DNA of 64,000 nucleotides from CAYJLF01 sp964371055 (GTDB lineage Bacteria; Eisenbacteria; RBG-16-71-46; CAIMUX01), in assembly GCA_964371055.1 (NCBI GenBank), contig CAYJLF010000017.1, positions 1-64,000 on the forward strand, written 5' to 3'. The position numbers were made by a program, and so were the translations under genes. A model generated the notes under the pieces. It ran no database searches. It was not told the origin of the DNA and saw only the letters and a program-made list of their open reading frames with translations. Positions 53,052 through 60,845 of the stretch are shown here, one piece after another (position 1 is the stretch's first letter; each line of letters begins with the position of its first letter).

Positions 53052-53561
53052 TCACTCGTGGGACGATTGAGCCCGGGTGTTTCGCGAGGTGGTGGCACGC
53101 AGGCCGCCGCCGCGCACGGTGGCCCCCAGGACGATGCCCGCGCTGATCAGGACCAGGTTCTTGATGATGTACTGGCCCTCCAGCGTGGGGGCGAAGGGAG
53201 TCCAGGTGAAGGTCTCCGCGGGGAAGAAAAACAGCGGCGTCATCGTCCCCAGCATCTGGGCGAAGAGGAGAAACAGCGTGGCACGCAGCTGCAGTCGGAA
53301 GAGGAGACCCAGGCCAATCAAGGTCTCCCAGACGGCCAGCAGCACGATGGCTGCGCGTGGCGGCACCAGCGAGAAGCTGAGCAGGTCGATGGTGCGGATC
53401 GCCAGATCCTGGGCCGGGCTGAGACCAGGGAAGAACTTAAGCAGGCCGAACCAGACGAAGATGAACCCCACACTGACACGGAGCAGCGCAAGGCCGTAGC
53501 CGGCCATCCAGCCGGTGATGCGCCGGTCAAGCTCGTTGAACCGTGAACGGGGCGAGATCAT
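53052..53561 (-). CDS. DoxX/DUF417-like membrane protein
   Basis: This 169-residue protein has four hydrophobic helices. The first carries LALLRVSVGFIFVWFGLLKF, the typical DoxX/DUF417 (YkgB-like) start, and further signature is seen in GLGLLFRLQLRATLFLLFAQ. ATG 53561 has CGGAGAG upstream. Relatives are small integral membrane proteins of unclear function, some implicated in oxidative stress or quinone-linked reactions. The gene is isolated at the edge of the decayed region. Confidence 0.8.
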   Translation of the reverse strand: MISPRSRFNELDRRITGWMAGYGLALLRVSVGFIFVWFGLLKFFPGLSPAQDLAIRTIDLLSFSLVPPRAAIVLLAVWETLIGLGLLFRLQLRATLFLLFAQMLGTMTPLFFFPAETFTWTPFAPTLEGQYIIKNLVLISAGIVLGATVRGGGLRATTSRNTRAQSSHE

Positions 53562-53697
53562 GGCCGACTCTCCGGTTGGCGACCCGCAGTGTAGCACCCG
53601 CCTCCGGGAGGGGGGTGTCGATGGACCTCCGGTGAACTGGCTTCTGATGCTCGCGGGACCCGTTGCGGCGGTGGCGGACCGCCGCGACGGCGGTGTC

Positions 53698-53790
53698 TCA
53701 GATCACCTTGAGCAGCGCCGCCGGCAACTCCCACCAGGGCAAGACGGTGACAGCCTCGCTCAGGCGGAGCGCTCGGGGGGCGGTGCTGAC
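53698..53790 (-). pseudogene. Possible C-terminal remnant of an AAA/DUF4143-type ATPase
   Basis: The minus-strand frame ends with LRLSEAVTVLPWWELPAALL and a stop at 53698-53700. This resembles the C-terminal strand-helix of AAA_14/DUF4143 ATPases from memory. The rest of the gene is missing; the frame enters directly from the palindrome. The assignment is weak. Confidence 0.25.
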
Positions 53791-53797
53791 ATGGTGT

Positions 53798-53826
53798 ACT
53801 TTGGATTTACGGCGAATATCCAAAGT
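53798..53826. promoter_or_regulatory. Near-perfect palindrome, operator-like
   Basis: ACTTTGGAT (53798-53806) and its exact complement ATCCAAAGT (53818-53826) flank 11 AT-leaning bases. It is AT-rich against a GC-rich background and lies between two gene remnants. No T run follows, so an operator left from a lost gene is likelier than a terminator. Confidence 0.45.
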
Positions 53827-53829
53827 GTA

Positions 53830-53973
53830 TCAAGGGGTGTGGGCGGCCCCAGCGAAGTCTCCGGCATGAATCACCGACAGCCGTGCCGGATCGAGGTGCT
53901 TCTTCACCGCCGCGCGGATCTCGGCCGGGGTCAAAGCCGCCACCAAGGCGGCACGGGACCTGCGGAGTCCCGG
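53830..53973 (-). pseudogene. C-terminal fragment of an M16 (insulinase-family) peptidase
   Basis: Read on the minus strand, the frame gives LVAALTPAEIRAAVKKHLDP and SVIHAGDFAGAAHTP with a stop at 53830-53832. LTPxEIRxAxKKHLDPxRLxVIxAGDF is the usual end of M16 zinc-peptidase subunits. The frame is still in phase at 53973, exactly where the terminal repeat of the insertion sequence begins, so only about 47 residues remain. No continuation is found beyond the other IS end. The protein is therefore a remnant of insertion followed by deletion. Confidence 0.75.
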
Positions 53974-55339
53974 CCGTACTCCGCGAAAACACCATCGCGA
54001 CGGCTTCAGCCGAGTCCGGACCCCGTTCCCTTGCGCGGAGGCTACTGACGAGGCTGGTTTGAGGTCGCTTCGCGCGTTGGCGGCGGACGCAGGTTCAGAT
54101 GATCGGGCTCGCTAGGCGCGGCGGTGCCTATGCGGGCGAGGATTGGGCTAGTAGGTGGACGTCGCTTTAGGCCACAAGTCGATAGTCGTGTTGGACGCCA
54201 CCGAGGACAGGCAGCGCCACGAGGTGCCCGGCCCCGGGTGGTGGCTCCCGAAGCTCGGGGTAAGGATCTGGGATCCCGTGGATGGCCTGCGATGGACGCG
54301 CGCCGCTGTAGTAGCGGACGTACTCGCTGACCACGCGGCGGATGTGATCGACGCTGAGGAAGATGAAGTGATCCAGCACCTCCTGCCGCAGCGTCCTCAT
54401 GAGTCGCTCGATACAGGGCGAGGCGTTCGGCGCTCCGGACGGGATCGGCAGTCCCTCGATCCCCATGACCTCGGTCAGCCAGCGGTCCAGATGGGATCGG
54501 TAGCCGCGGGTCTTTCCGTCCCGCTCCACACTCACCGCCCTACCGAACTGCCCGAAGATGCCATCGTTGTCGTGCACGAGGAAGTGCGGAGATTGCCCCT
54601 CGGCCGTCGCTTCTCGGATCTCCTGCTTGACCCAAGCGAGAGTCGGGTTGGCCGAGACGATCACGTGGATGATCTTCCGCGAGCCGACCTCCATGATGAC
54701 GAAGACGTAGGCGACCGCATAGAAGGCCGTGTACTGGGTGAGAAAGTCGCAGGCCCAGACCTGCTTGGCGTGGTTGTTGATGAAGGCACGCCAGGTCTGC
54801 TTCCCCCGAAGCGGTTCCTGGCGCGGAACCATGTAGCGACGGATCGTGCTGCCGGAAGGCTGGATGCCGAACTTGGCGGAGTACTCCTCGGCGATCTTGT
54901 CCTCACCCCACTCGGGATGATCGCCGGAGATGCGGTGGATGAAGGCGATGTGTTCGCAGGGGATGCAGGGTCGGCCCACCTTTCTTACTTTCGAACGGCG
55001 ACGCCAGAACAACCGGAATCCCTGGCGGTGCCAGGCGATCACGGTCTCGGGGCTGACGACGATCAGGGCGCGATCCCAGCCCGGCCAAAGCCGTCGGAGG
55101 ATCACCCAGAAGATCCGGTCCCCAGCCCGGAGCCGGGTGCGTCTCTGAGTCCTTTGGTAGATGGTCAGTTGCTGGCGCAAGGCCGCGTTTTCGAGTGCCA
55201 AGGCAGCCCGAGGAACAAGCGCGGCGCGAGCGACTCTGAGCAGAGCAGATAGAAGTGCTGCCATAAGGTCGCCGAGCGTACCATGGACTGGCGGTAGATC
55301 CGTGAGCGAGTGGGCTTACGGAGTTTTCGCGGAGCACGG
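53974..55339 (-). mobile_element. Complete insertion sequence with integrase-core transposase
   Basis: The 22-base ends CCGTACTCCGCGAAAACACC (from 53974) and the reverse complement of 55318-55339 match at 19 of 22 positions. The 1366-base element carries a single transposase gene (54167-55264) and about 170 noncoding bases at the left. A third copy of the end sequence occurs at 56701-56722 beside a broken transposase. No target duplication is visible. It looks recent relative to its surroundings because its transposase is intact. Confidence 0.8.
54167..55264 (-). CDS. DDE integrase-core transposase
   Basis: This 365-residue transposase of the retroviral-integrase type (rve/rve_3 core, IS3/IS481-like; ISfinder family not assigned) has an N-terminal ENAALRQQLTIYQRTQ coiled segment followed by the basic FWVILRRLWPGWDRAL and ETVIAWHRQGFRLFWRRR sequences. 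It has a helix-turn-helix (about 121-145) and the catalytic core WACDF (Asp173), HDNDGIF (Asp232) and CIERLMRTLRQE (Glu286). The gene is intact and fills the IS at 53974-55339. The start at 55264 lies 53 bases inside the right terminal repeat. Confidence 0.85.
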   Translation of the reverse strand: MAALLSALLRVARAALVPRAALALENAALRQQLTIYQRTQRRTRLRAGDRIFWVILRRLWPGWDRALIVVSPETVIAWHRQGFRLFWRRRSKVRKVGRPCIPCEHIAFIHRISGDHPEWGEDKIAEEYSAKFGIQPSGSTIRRYMVPRQEPLRGKQTWRAFINNHAKQVWACDFLTQYTAFYAVAYVFVIMEVGSRKIIHVIVSANPTLAWVKQEIREATAEGQSPHFLVHDNDGIFGQFGRAVSVERDGKTRGYRSHLDRWLTEVMGIEGLPIPSGAPNASPCIERLMRTLRQEVLDHFIFLSVDHIRRVVSEYVRYYSGARPSQAIHGIPDPYPELREPPPGAGHLVALPVLGGVQHDYRLVA

Positions 55340-55396
55340 GGAGTGGTATTCTGTTCTGCGGTCGAATTCCTCTGGGCACGAACCGGGAGGTATACG

Positions 55397-56257
55397 ATGC
55401 GGACCGCACTCCTCAGCCTGTCAGTCCCGCTTCTTCTCCTCTCGCTTTGCACGTCCCCGGCCGGCGCAGACGACTGGGTCGCTCTCTGGTTCATCGACGA
55501 CTCGTTTCTCGGGATGATGGACAACGGCGACGTCCACCGTTACGACCCGGCGACGGGGCAGACAGAGCCGGCCGGATCGTTCGGATCCGGGTCCTGGGCC
55601 TCGTTCGGACGGGTCGACGGAAATCTCCTGGCTCTCCGGTCCGACGGGCAGGTGTGGATCATGCCCGCGTCGAGCGGCCAGGCGAGCCTCCACTGGACCT
55701 TCCCGGCGGATCACGAGTGGTGCGCGCTGCAGCAGCACCCGGACAACCAGCCCACGTTTGCGATTTCGTGCGACGGGGAGATCTGGAGCATGTGGAACCC
55801 CGGGTACCTGCTGGCGGACTTCGGCCCGTACGCGACGGGGCGTTGGATCGCCGTCGCCAACGCGGATGATTCCTTCTTCGCCACGCTGGAATCGGGCGAT
55901 ACCTGGCAGGGGATGGGCGATTGGTGCCAGCAATCGGGAACCTACGGGCCCGGCCCCTGGGTCGGGTTCTCGCGCACCTACGGGATGCAGGGGGATTTCA
56001 TCGCGCTGAAGTCGAACGGGGAGATCTGGGAGCACGGCTGGTTCGGGCCCCCCTCGCTCTTTCTCTCCCTCCCCGTGGATCGGGAGTGGTGCGCCTTGCT
56101 GACCGGCCCCCTTTGGGACACCGGGCCCGGCTATGCCCTCACCTGCGACGGAGAGATCTGGTCGGTGGAGTCACCACCATCGTTCATCGGGACGTTCGCC
56201 CAGCCGACCCGGGTCGAGAGCGGTACGTGGGGAAGCATCAAGGCGGATTGGCGCTGA
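55397..56257 (+). CDS. Secreted protein with internal two-fold repeat
   Basis: This 286-residue protein has a signal peptide (RTALLSLSVPLLLLSLCTSP). The mature part is two similar halves, residues about 27-149 and 150-270. Both contain in order a D-D-S-F element, a GxW segment, a DGEIW/NGEIW-type element, LxFP..xEWCALL/Q and CDGEIWS. Each half looks like three short beta-blades. I recognise no named family; RCC1/Kelch-like propellers are the nearest style. ATG 55397 has GGGAGG upstream and lies 58 bases after the IS end, so expression may depend on the element. Confidence 0.75.
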   Translation: MRTALLSLSVPLLLLSLCTSPAGADDWVALWFIDDSFLGMMDNGDVHRYDPATGQTEPAGSFGSGSWASFGRVDGNLLALRSDGQVWIMPASSGQASLHWTFPADHEWCALQQHPDNQPTFAISCDGEIWSMWNPGYLLADFGPYATGRWIAVANADDSFFATLESGDTWQGMGDWCQQSGTYGPGPWVGFSRTYGMQGDFIALKSNGEIWEHGWFGPPSLFLSLPVDREWCALLTGPLWDTGPGYALTCDGEIWSVESPPSFIGTFAQPTRVESGTWGSIKADWR

Positions 56258-56289
56258 GCATTGGTGTTCCGGCGGCCTCGACCCCCCGT

Positions 56290-56722
56290 GATCCGCGAAT
56301 ATCCCATTGGCCAAGAATCTCGTCTCGAACGGATCGAAACTCTCGACTTGGCGACCAGCGGAAGTCGAATCTGGCCGAAGTTCGACGCCAGAAGAGCCCG
56401 AATCCCTGACGGTGCCAGGAGACCACGGTCTCGGGCTTGACCATGAGCAGGGCTCGCTCCCAGCCGAACCACAGCCGCAGGAGCACGACCTAAAAGGCCC
56501 GATCGCGAGATCGGATCCTCGGGTGTTTCTGATTCCGCTGGTAGATCGTGAGTTGCTGCTGCAGCACCGCGTTCTCCAGGACGAGGCTCGCCCGGCTCAG
56601 GAAGGCGGCGCGAACGAGTGCAACGAGTGCCGATGCCATTGTGTCCATGAGGTCGAGGAGCGTCCCATAGGTCCGGGCAACTCCTTGGGCCAGGGCAGGT
56701 ACGGGGTTTTCGCGGAGTACGG
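56290..56722 (-). pseudogene. Broken second copy of the insertion sequence
   Basis: On the minus strand from ATG 56648 the frame reads MDTMASALVALVRAAF, then LENAVLQQQLTIYQRNQ and RSRDRAF, with an in-frame TAG at 56490-56492 exactly where the intact IS has Trp (IFWVIL). It continues VVLLRLWFGWERALLMVKPE to FWRRTSARF and loses homology near 56310. The 22-base terminal repeat survives at 56701-56722 (20 of 22 matching the right end of the intact copy). So a start, an amber mutation, a 3' truncation and one end are all visible. Confidence 0.8.
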
Positions 56723-56739
56723 GAGATCGGATTCGCGAT

Positions 56740-57035
56740 GGAGGAGGCGGAGGCCGGGCCTGCCGACGGGAGCGACGGGGGAGACGCCGGCCCGGGAAAG
56801 CCCCTGACCCGACCCCCGTCGTGAGACCGGCCGGCACTCCGTGCCGTGCCCAGGAACGCAGAGGACTCCCTCGTCACGACCGCCCCGGAGTTTCCTGCCG
56901 GGCCGATGCGGCGAAGCATGGCCCGAATCCGCGCTTTCCACGGAAGTCCGGTGGTTTCGGCCATCCGAGCGCGACTGTCGGGTACCGATGGCGCGCTTCG
57001 CGGTGCGTTCTGCGGCTTGTCGTTCGGTCCCGTCC
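56740..57035. repeat. Dispersed repeat, copy A (about 290 bases)
   Basis: Long blocks are shared with 59847-60143 in the same orientation, for example GGGCCTGCCGACGGGAGCGA, CCGGCCGGCACTCCGTGCCG and GCGCGCTTCGCGGTGCGTTC, with scattered substitutions and a divergent patch near 56890-56930. Weaker similarity continues to CTTATCGGC near 57115. The left side abuts the broken IS end and the right side abuts the EamA remnant. No product is recognisable. Confidence 0.75.
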
Positions 57036-57111
57036 CTGTCAGAAACGAAGGCGTGATGTCCCGGAAGGCCGCGCCCGACCACCGACGGAGGCCGGGAGGC
57101 CGAGAGATTCT

Positions 57112-57481
57112 CTTATCGGCCTTATCGGCTCCGGATATGCCGCGTTGCTCGTGGGCGCGCTGCCGATCTGGCTGGTGTTGATGGAGGCGTTTCTCGACCG
57201 GCGGCGGCCGACCCGATTCGGGCCGACCGCGAGCGCCGCGTGGCTGCAAGGCGTCGGCGGGTCGATCCTCGCGTTCACCTCGTATCTGACCGCGCTTCGC
57301 CGGCGGCCGATCTCGCTCGTAACCACCTAGACCTACGTCAACCCGGTGATCGCCGTCCTCCTCGGTTGGATCATTCTCGGCGAACCGATCACCCGCTGGA
57401 CGATCGCCGGCACCGTGCTCGTGCTGGCCGGCGAGGCCGGAGCCTTCCAGGAGAAGCGCGTACAGGGCAAAGGAGCGGGCG
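57112..57481 (+). pseudogene. EamA/DMT-type transporter remnant
   Basis: The plus frame gives LIGLIGSGYAALLVGALPIW and then GGSILAFTSYLTALRRRPIS, followed by an in-frame TAG (57328-57330) and TYVNPVIAVLLGWIILGEPI with TRWTIAGTVLVLAGEAG. These are successive helices of an EamA transporter, but about 100 residues between the first two blocks are missing. The stop lies where functional members read STYAYVNPV. The frame has no start of its own, running in from repeat copy A. It is a decayed, internally deleted fragment whose tail overlaps the minus-strand FG-GAP gene. Confidence 0.75.
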
Positions 57482-59212
57482 TCAGCGTCCCGGCACCACC
57501 GTCAACCGCACCGCGTGAGTCGCCGTAACGCCTCCGATCGGAGCCCACCGCAGGAAGTAGATCCCCGGCCGGTCCGCCACCCCCAGCAACTCGTCCAGGC
57601 GGAGCTCGCGGAACTCCCCCGCCGATCCGACCCGCCGCGAGAGAACCCGGCCGGACGCATCGAAGGCCGATAGCTCTCCGGCCCCCGGTGTCCGCAGCAG
57701 GATCCGCGCGCCCGCCACCGCCGGGTTCGGGAAGCAGGCGAGTTCGTGCGGACTCGACTCGGCCGGCAGGACCGCCGCCGGGTCGGGCCGCGCGTACCGG
57801 CCGGTGTTCCGCGGGTCGTGTCGGATCTTGGGCCAGTCTGCCCGGCTCGACCCCGCCTGAAACACGCTCTGATCGACCCCGTAAACCCAGACCTTTCCGC
57901 CGCCGAAGGTCCCGCCCTGCGCGCAAAGATCGAGGTCGCCGTCGCCGTCCGCATCGGCCAGGTGGGCGGAGCTGTGCGCGTCCAACTGGGAGTTCCCATA
58001 GAGCAGCTTCGGGAACCCGGTGAGCGTCGTGCCATCCAGGCGCCAGCCCGAGACCCACTGGCTGCCGCCAGCCCAGTAGCAGAGGAAGAGCTCCTCGACG
58101 AGATCGCCGTCGACGTCGATCACCTGGACGGACGAGATCGCTCCGCCCGGCAGGACGCGCGGATACCCGGCGAACTCGCTGCCGTCGGCCCGGAGGATGT
58201 GGAGACGGGCGTCGCCGGTCGCCGTGATGATCTCGGCCGTGCCGTCGTTGTTCACGTCGGCGATGGCAGGATTGCTGCGCGAGCCTTCCCAGTCATCGGA
58301 GATCGATCGGGGCCAGCCCGGCAAGTAGGTCCCGTCGTGGTGCCAGAGGTGCATGCGGCCGCCATACCAGGTCGGATCCCCCTCCTGGATGGCGATCTCG
58401 AGGTCTCCGTCGCCGTCCAGGTCGCCGACCGCGGGAGACGAGAAGATGTTGCGGGTCGGGCGCGGCCATCCGGACATGGCTGACCCGTCCGCGCGGATCA
58501 CGTGCACCGCACAGTCGTAGAGGCAGTTGGTCCCGACCACGACCTCCCGCGTTCCGTCGCCGTCCAGGTCGGCCACGGCCGGCGCGGACCAGACGATGTT
58601 CTGCTGCGTCGTCCAGAGATAGGGCCAGCCCGGCAACGGCGCACCGAAGCGATCGAAGAAGGCGACGCCGGGTTCAGATTGCGCCCCGACGTCGAGATGG
58701 CCGTCGCCGTCCACGTCTTCCACCGCGGGAGCGCTGACATTGAGCCAGTACTGATAGGGCAGGCTCACCGGAAACCCGGGCTGCGCGCTCCCGTCGAGGT
58801 GCAGACAGTGGATGCGGGGAGGCGCTCCGGAGCTCGTGACGAAGATCTCGATCGTGCCGTCCTCGTCGATATCGGCGGCAGCCGGGGTGTTGTTCACCTC
58901 GCCCGTGGAGACCGGCCAGCCCGGCAGGAGGTTCCCGTCCAGGTCGAAGACGTACGTCCGCTGGCGGTCGGCCGCGATCACCTCCATCCGACCGTCACCG
59001 TTCAGATCGCAGAACATCGGGGTGCCGAAGTTCTCGCCGATCGTCGAGGGCCACCCGCGATGGTCGGTGGAGGCCGGGTCGATCGTCTCTTCGGCTCGGT
59101 CACCGGGGGCGATCCCGACGAGCCGGAGGGGATCCGGCTGGGCGACGGCCTCGCCGGCCAGGCTCGCCAGGAGTAGAAACGCGGCCGCGACGCGGGAGTT
59201 CGGGGAGTTCAT
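57482..59212 (-). CDS. Secreted FG-GAP/VCBS repeat protein with C-terminal sorting domain
   Basis: This 576-residue protein has a signal peptide (AAAFLLLASLAGEAVA). It has at least seven FG-GAP/VCBS blades with DxNGDG/DVDGDGxxE calcium loops (DLNGDGRMEV, DVDGDGHLDV, DLDGDGTREV, DLDGDGDLEI, DVNNDGTAEI, DADGDGDLDL), each followed by LPGWP-type strands. The final 80 residues (ELACFPNPAVAGARILL to GIYFLRW) are a FlgD/Por-like C-terminal domain. It is predicted to be an exported beta-propeller displayed on the surface. ATG 59212 has GGAGGG upstream; the gene is intact amid remnants. Confidence 0.88.
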   Translation of the reverse strand: MNSPNSRVAAAFLLLASLAGEAVAQPDPLRLVGIAPGDRAEETIDPASTDHRGWPSTIGENFGTPMFCDLNGDGRMEVIAADRQRTYVFDLDGNLLPGWPVSTGEVNNTPAAADIDEDGTIEIFVTSSGAPPRIHCLHLDGSAQPGFPVSLPYQYWLNVSAPAVEDVDGDGHLDVGAQSEPGVAFFDRFGAPLPGWPYLWTTQQNIVWSAPAVADLDGDGTREVVVGTNCLYDCAVHVIRADGSAMSGWPRPTRNIFSSPAVGDLDGDGDLEIAIQEGDPTWYGGRMHLWHHDGTYLPGWPRSISDDWEGSRSNPAIADVNNDGTAEIITATGDARLHILRADGSEFAGYPRVLPGGAISSVQVIDVDGDLVEELFLCYWAGGSQWVSGWRLDGTTLTGFPKLLYGNSQLDAHSSAHLADADGDGDLDLCAQGGTFGGGKVWVYGVDQSVFQAGSSRADWPKIRHDPRNTGRYARPDPAAVLPAESSPHELACFPNPAVAGARILLRTPGAGELSAFDASGRVLSRRVGSAGEFRELRLDELLGVADRPGIYFLRWAPIGGVTATHAVRLTVVPGR

Positions 59213-59492
59213 GGGCCCTCCGGAAACCGTGACCTGGTGGTCAGACGGAAGCTTCCGGACGAGATTAGCAGTTGAGACCGCAAACCCCTACAGGAAGATC
59301 GCGTGGACGCCGGTTGCCGATGACCGAGTGCGCGTTCCGGACGAATCCGCGCTCAGGGCGCGACCGGCAGCCCGTTACTGAAGGCTCCTTCGAGGATGAT
59401 CAGAGGACCGCTCGCCGCACTACCGGGAGCGGGTTCGAGGTTCGCCTCAAAGCTCCCCTCTGCGCGCATCGACGTCAGGCTCGTGATCGTGA

Positions 59493-59830
59493 CCGATCCG
59501 CCGGAGCGAGTACCTGGACCCCTACCTAGCCGCGCTGTGCAAGCCGCTCTGCGCGTCCTTGGCCGGGTTCTCGCTGCACGCGGCGCAGAGTGTCGCGGCT
59601 CATGATCGGGAGGCGCTGGAGCGTCTGTGCCGCTACGGATTGCGGGCTCCGTTCTCCCAGGAACGCCTCTCGCGGCGACTGGACGGGAAGGTCGTCTACA
59701 CACTTCGCCGCCCCTGGCCGCATGCCGGGGGAGCCACCCACCTGATCCTCGAGCCGCTGGACTTCCTCCGCCATCTCGGGCTTCCCACCGTCGCCCCGGC
59801 CCTCGCGGCTGCCCGGGCTCCGCAGCCGGA
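59493..59830 (+). pseudogene. IS91-type transposase remnant
   Basis: The plus frame, open from 59493 without a start, reads SLHAAQSVAAHDREALERLC, RYGLRAPFSQERLS, GKVVYTLRRPWPHAGGATHL and ILEPLDFLRHL. This is the C-terminal half of IS91-family (Y2/transposase_32) proteins, where functional members have FSLHAG..DREGLERLCRY and THLVFEPLDF. The catalytic tyrosine region and zinc-finger end are missing. Copy B of the dispersed repeat follows directly. Confidence 0.75.
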
Positions 59831-59846
59831 GCGGGGATTCGTGCTA

Positions 59847-60143
59847 CCGGAGGAGGACGCCGGGCCTGCCGACGGGAGCGACGTGGGAAACAACGGCCCG
59901 GGAAAGCCCCTGACCCGACCCCCGCCGTGAGACCGGCCGGCACTCCGTGCCGTGCCCAGGAACGCAGAGGACTTCCTCATCACGACCGCCCCGGGATTCT
60001 CACACCGGGATGGAAGGGCGGAGCACGCCCCGGATCCGCGCCTTCCACGGAAGTCCGGCGGTTTCGGCCATCCGGGCGCGACTGTCGGGTGCCGAAGGCG
60101 CGCTTCGCGGTGCGTTCTGCGGCCTGTCGTTCGGTCCCCCCAC
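59847..60143. repeat. Dispersed repeat, copy B (about 290 bases)
   Basis: Direct counterpart of 56740-57035, 3.1 kb away on the same strand. It begins within the tail of the IS91-type remnant and continues weakly to CTTATCGGCG near 60246, where the truncated PD40-like pseudogene begins. The left and right borders therefore coincide with breaks in other genes, as for copy A. Confidence 0.75.
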
Positions 60144-60231
60144 AGTTACAATCGTGGGCGCGATGTCAGCGAAGGCGGGACCTGGCTACCGGCGGAAGCG
60201 GGGGGGCGATAGATTGTCCTATCAGCATCAG

Positions 60232-60780
60232 CTAAACTGTCTTATCGGCGTCTGACTCAAAGAGGAGATAGCTTTCGTCGCGGGCGATGCAAGCGGAACC
60301 GTCATTCTGCGCGCTATTGAGGGGAGCTCCCAGGTTCTCGACCGTGATCTCTCCGCCGGGCATCGCGACGGTGCGATAGTTGTCCCCGCCCCCGAGACCG
60401 CCCGCGCGATCTGAGCTGAAGTAGAGGGTTCCGTCATTGGTGAGCGACGATCCCCGTTCATTGCCGAACCCCTGGAACGGGGCGGGAACGGGGTCGGTCC
60501 ACGCGCTGTCGCTTCCCATCTTCATGTACCGGAGGTTCAGGTTGTTCCAGGCGGAGTTCGTGGTGCCGAATACGCAATCGTCCAGGCGGGGCGAGAACGT
60601 CAAGCACCACTCGTACCGGCCGGGCAGCGAGACGATGCCCGGGGCGAAGACCACCGGCATGAAACCGGGGGGCTCCTGACCGAAGTAGTGCCCACCCGGA
60701 ATCACCTACGCTTCGCCGACACCAACCCGGACCGCCAGGACCAGGGTGGCTGCAACCAGACCCACCAACTTCTTCATCAT
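60232..60780 (-). pseudogene. Decayed third copy of the PD40/FlgD-type secreted protein
   Basis: The gene retains a start (ATG 60780 or 60777 behind AAGGAGG) and a signal sequence KKLVGLVAATLVLAVRVGV, but a TAG replaces the CAG glutamine of the functional copy just after GEA. Downstream it keeps VIPGGHYFGQEPPGFMPVVF. It then lacks about 47 residues between the PFQG and RGSSLT blocks present in the neighbouring paralogue, and breaks off after YLLFESD where repeat copy B begins. It is the furthest downstream of three tandem copies. Confidence 0.85.
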
Positions 60781-60845
60781 TGCACCTCCTTAAGAGCCTC
60801 CGGAATCATCCGCCGGGACGAGACGGGTCGAACCCCGCCGATTCT

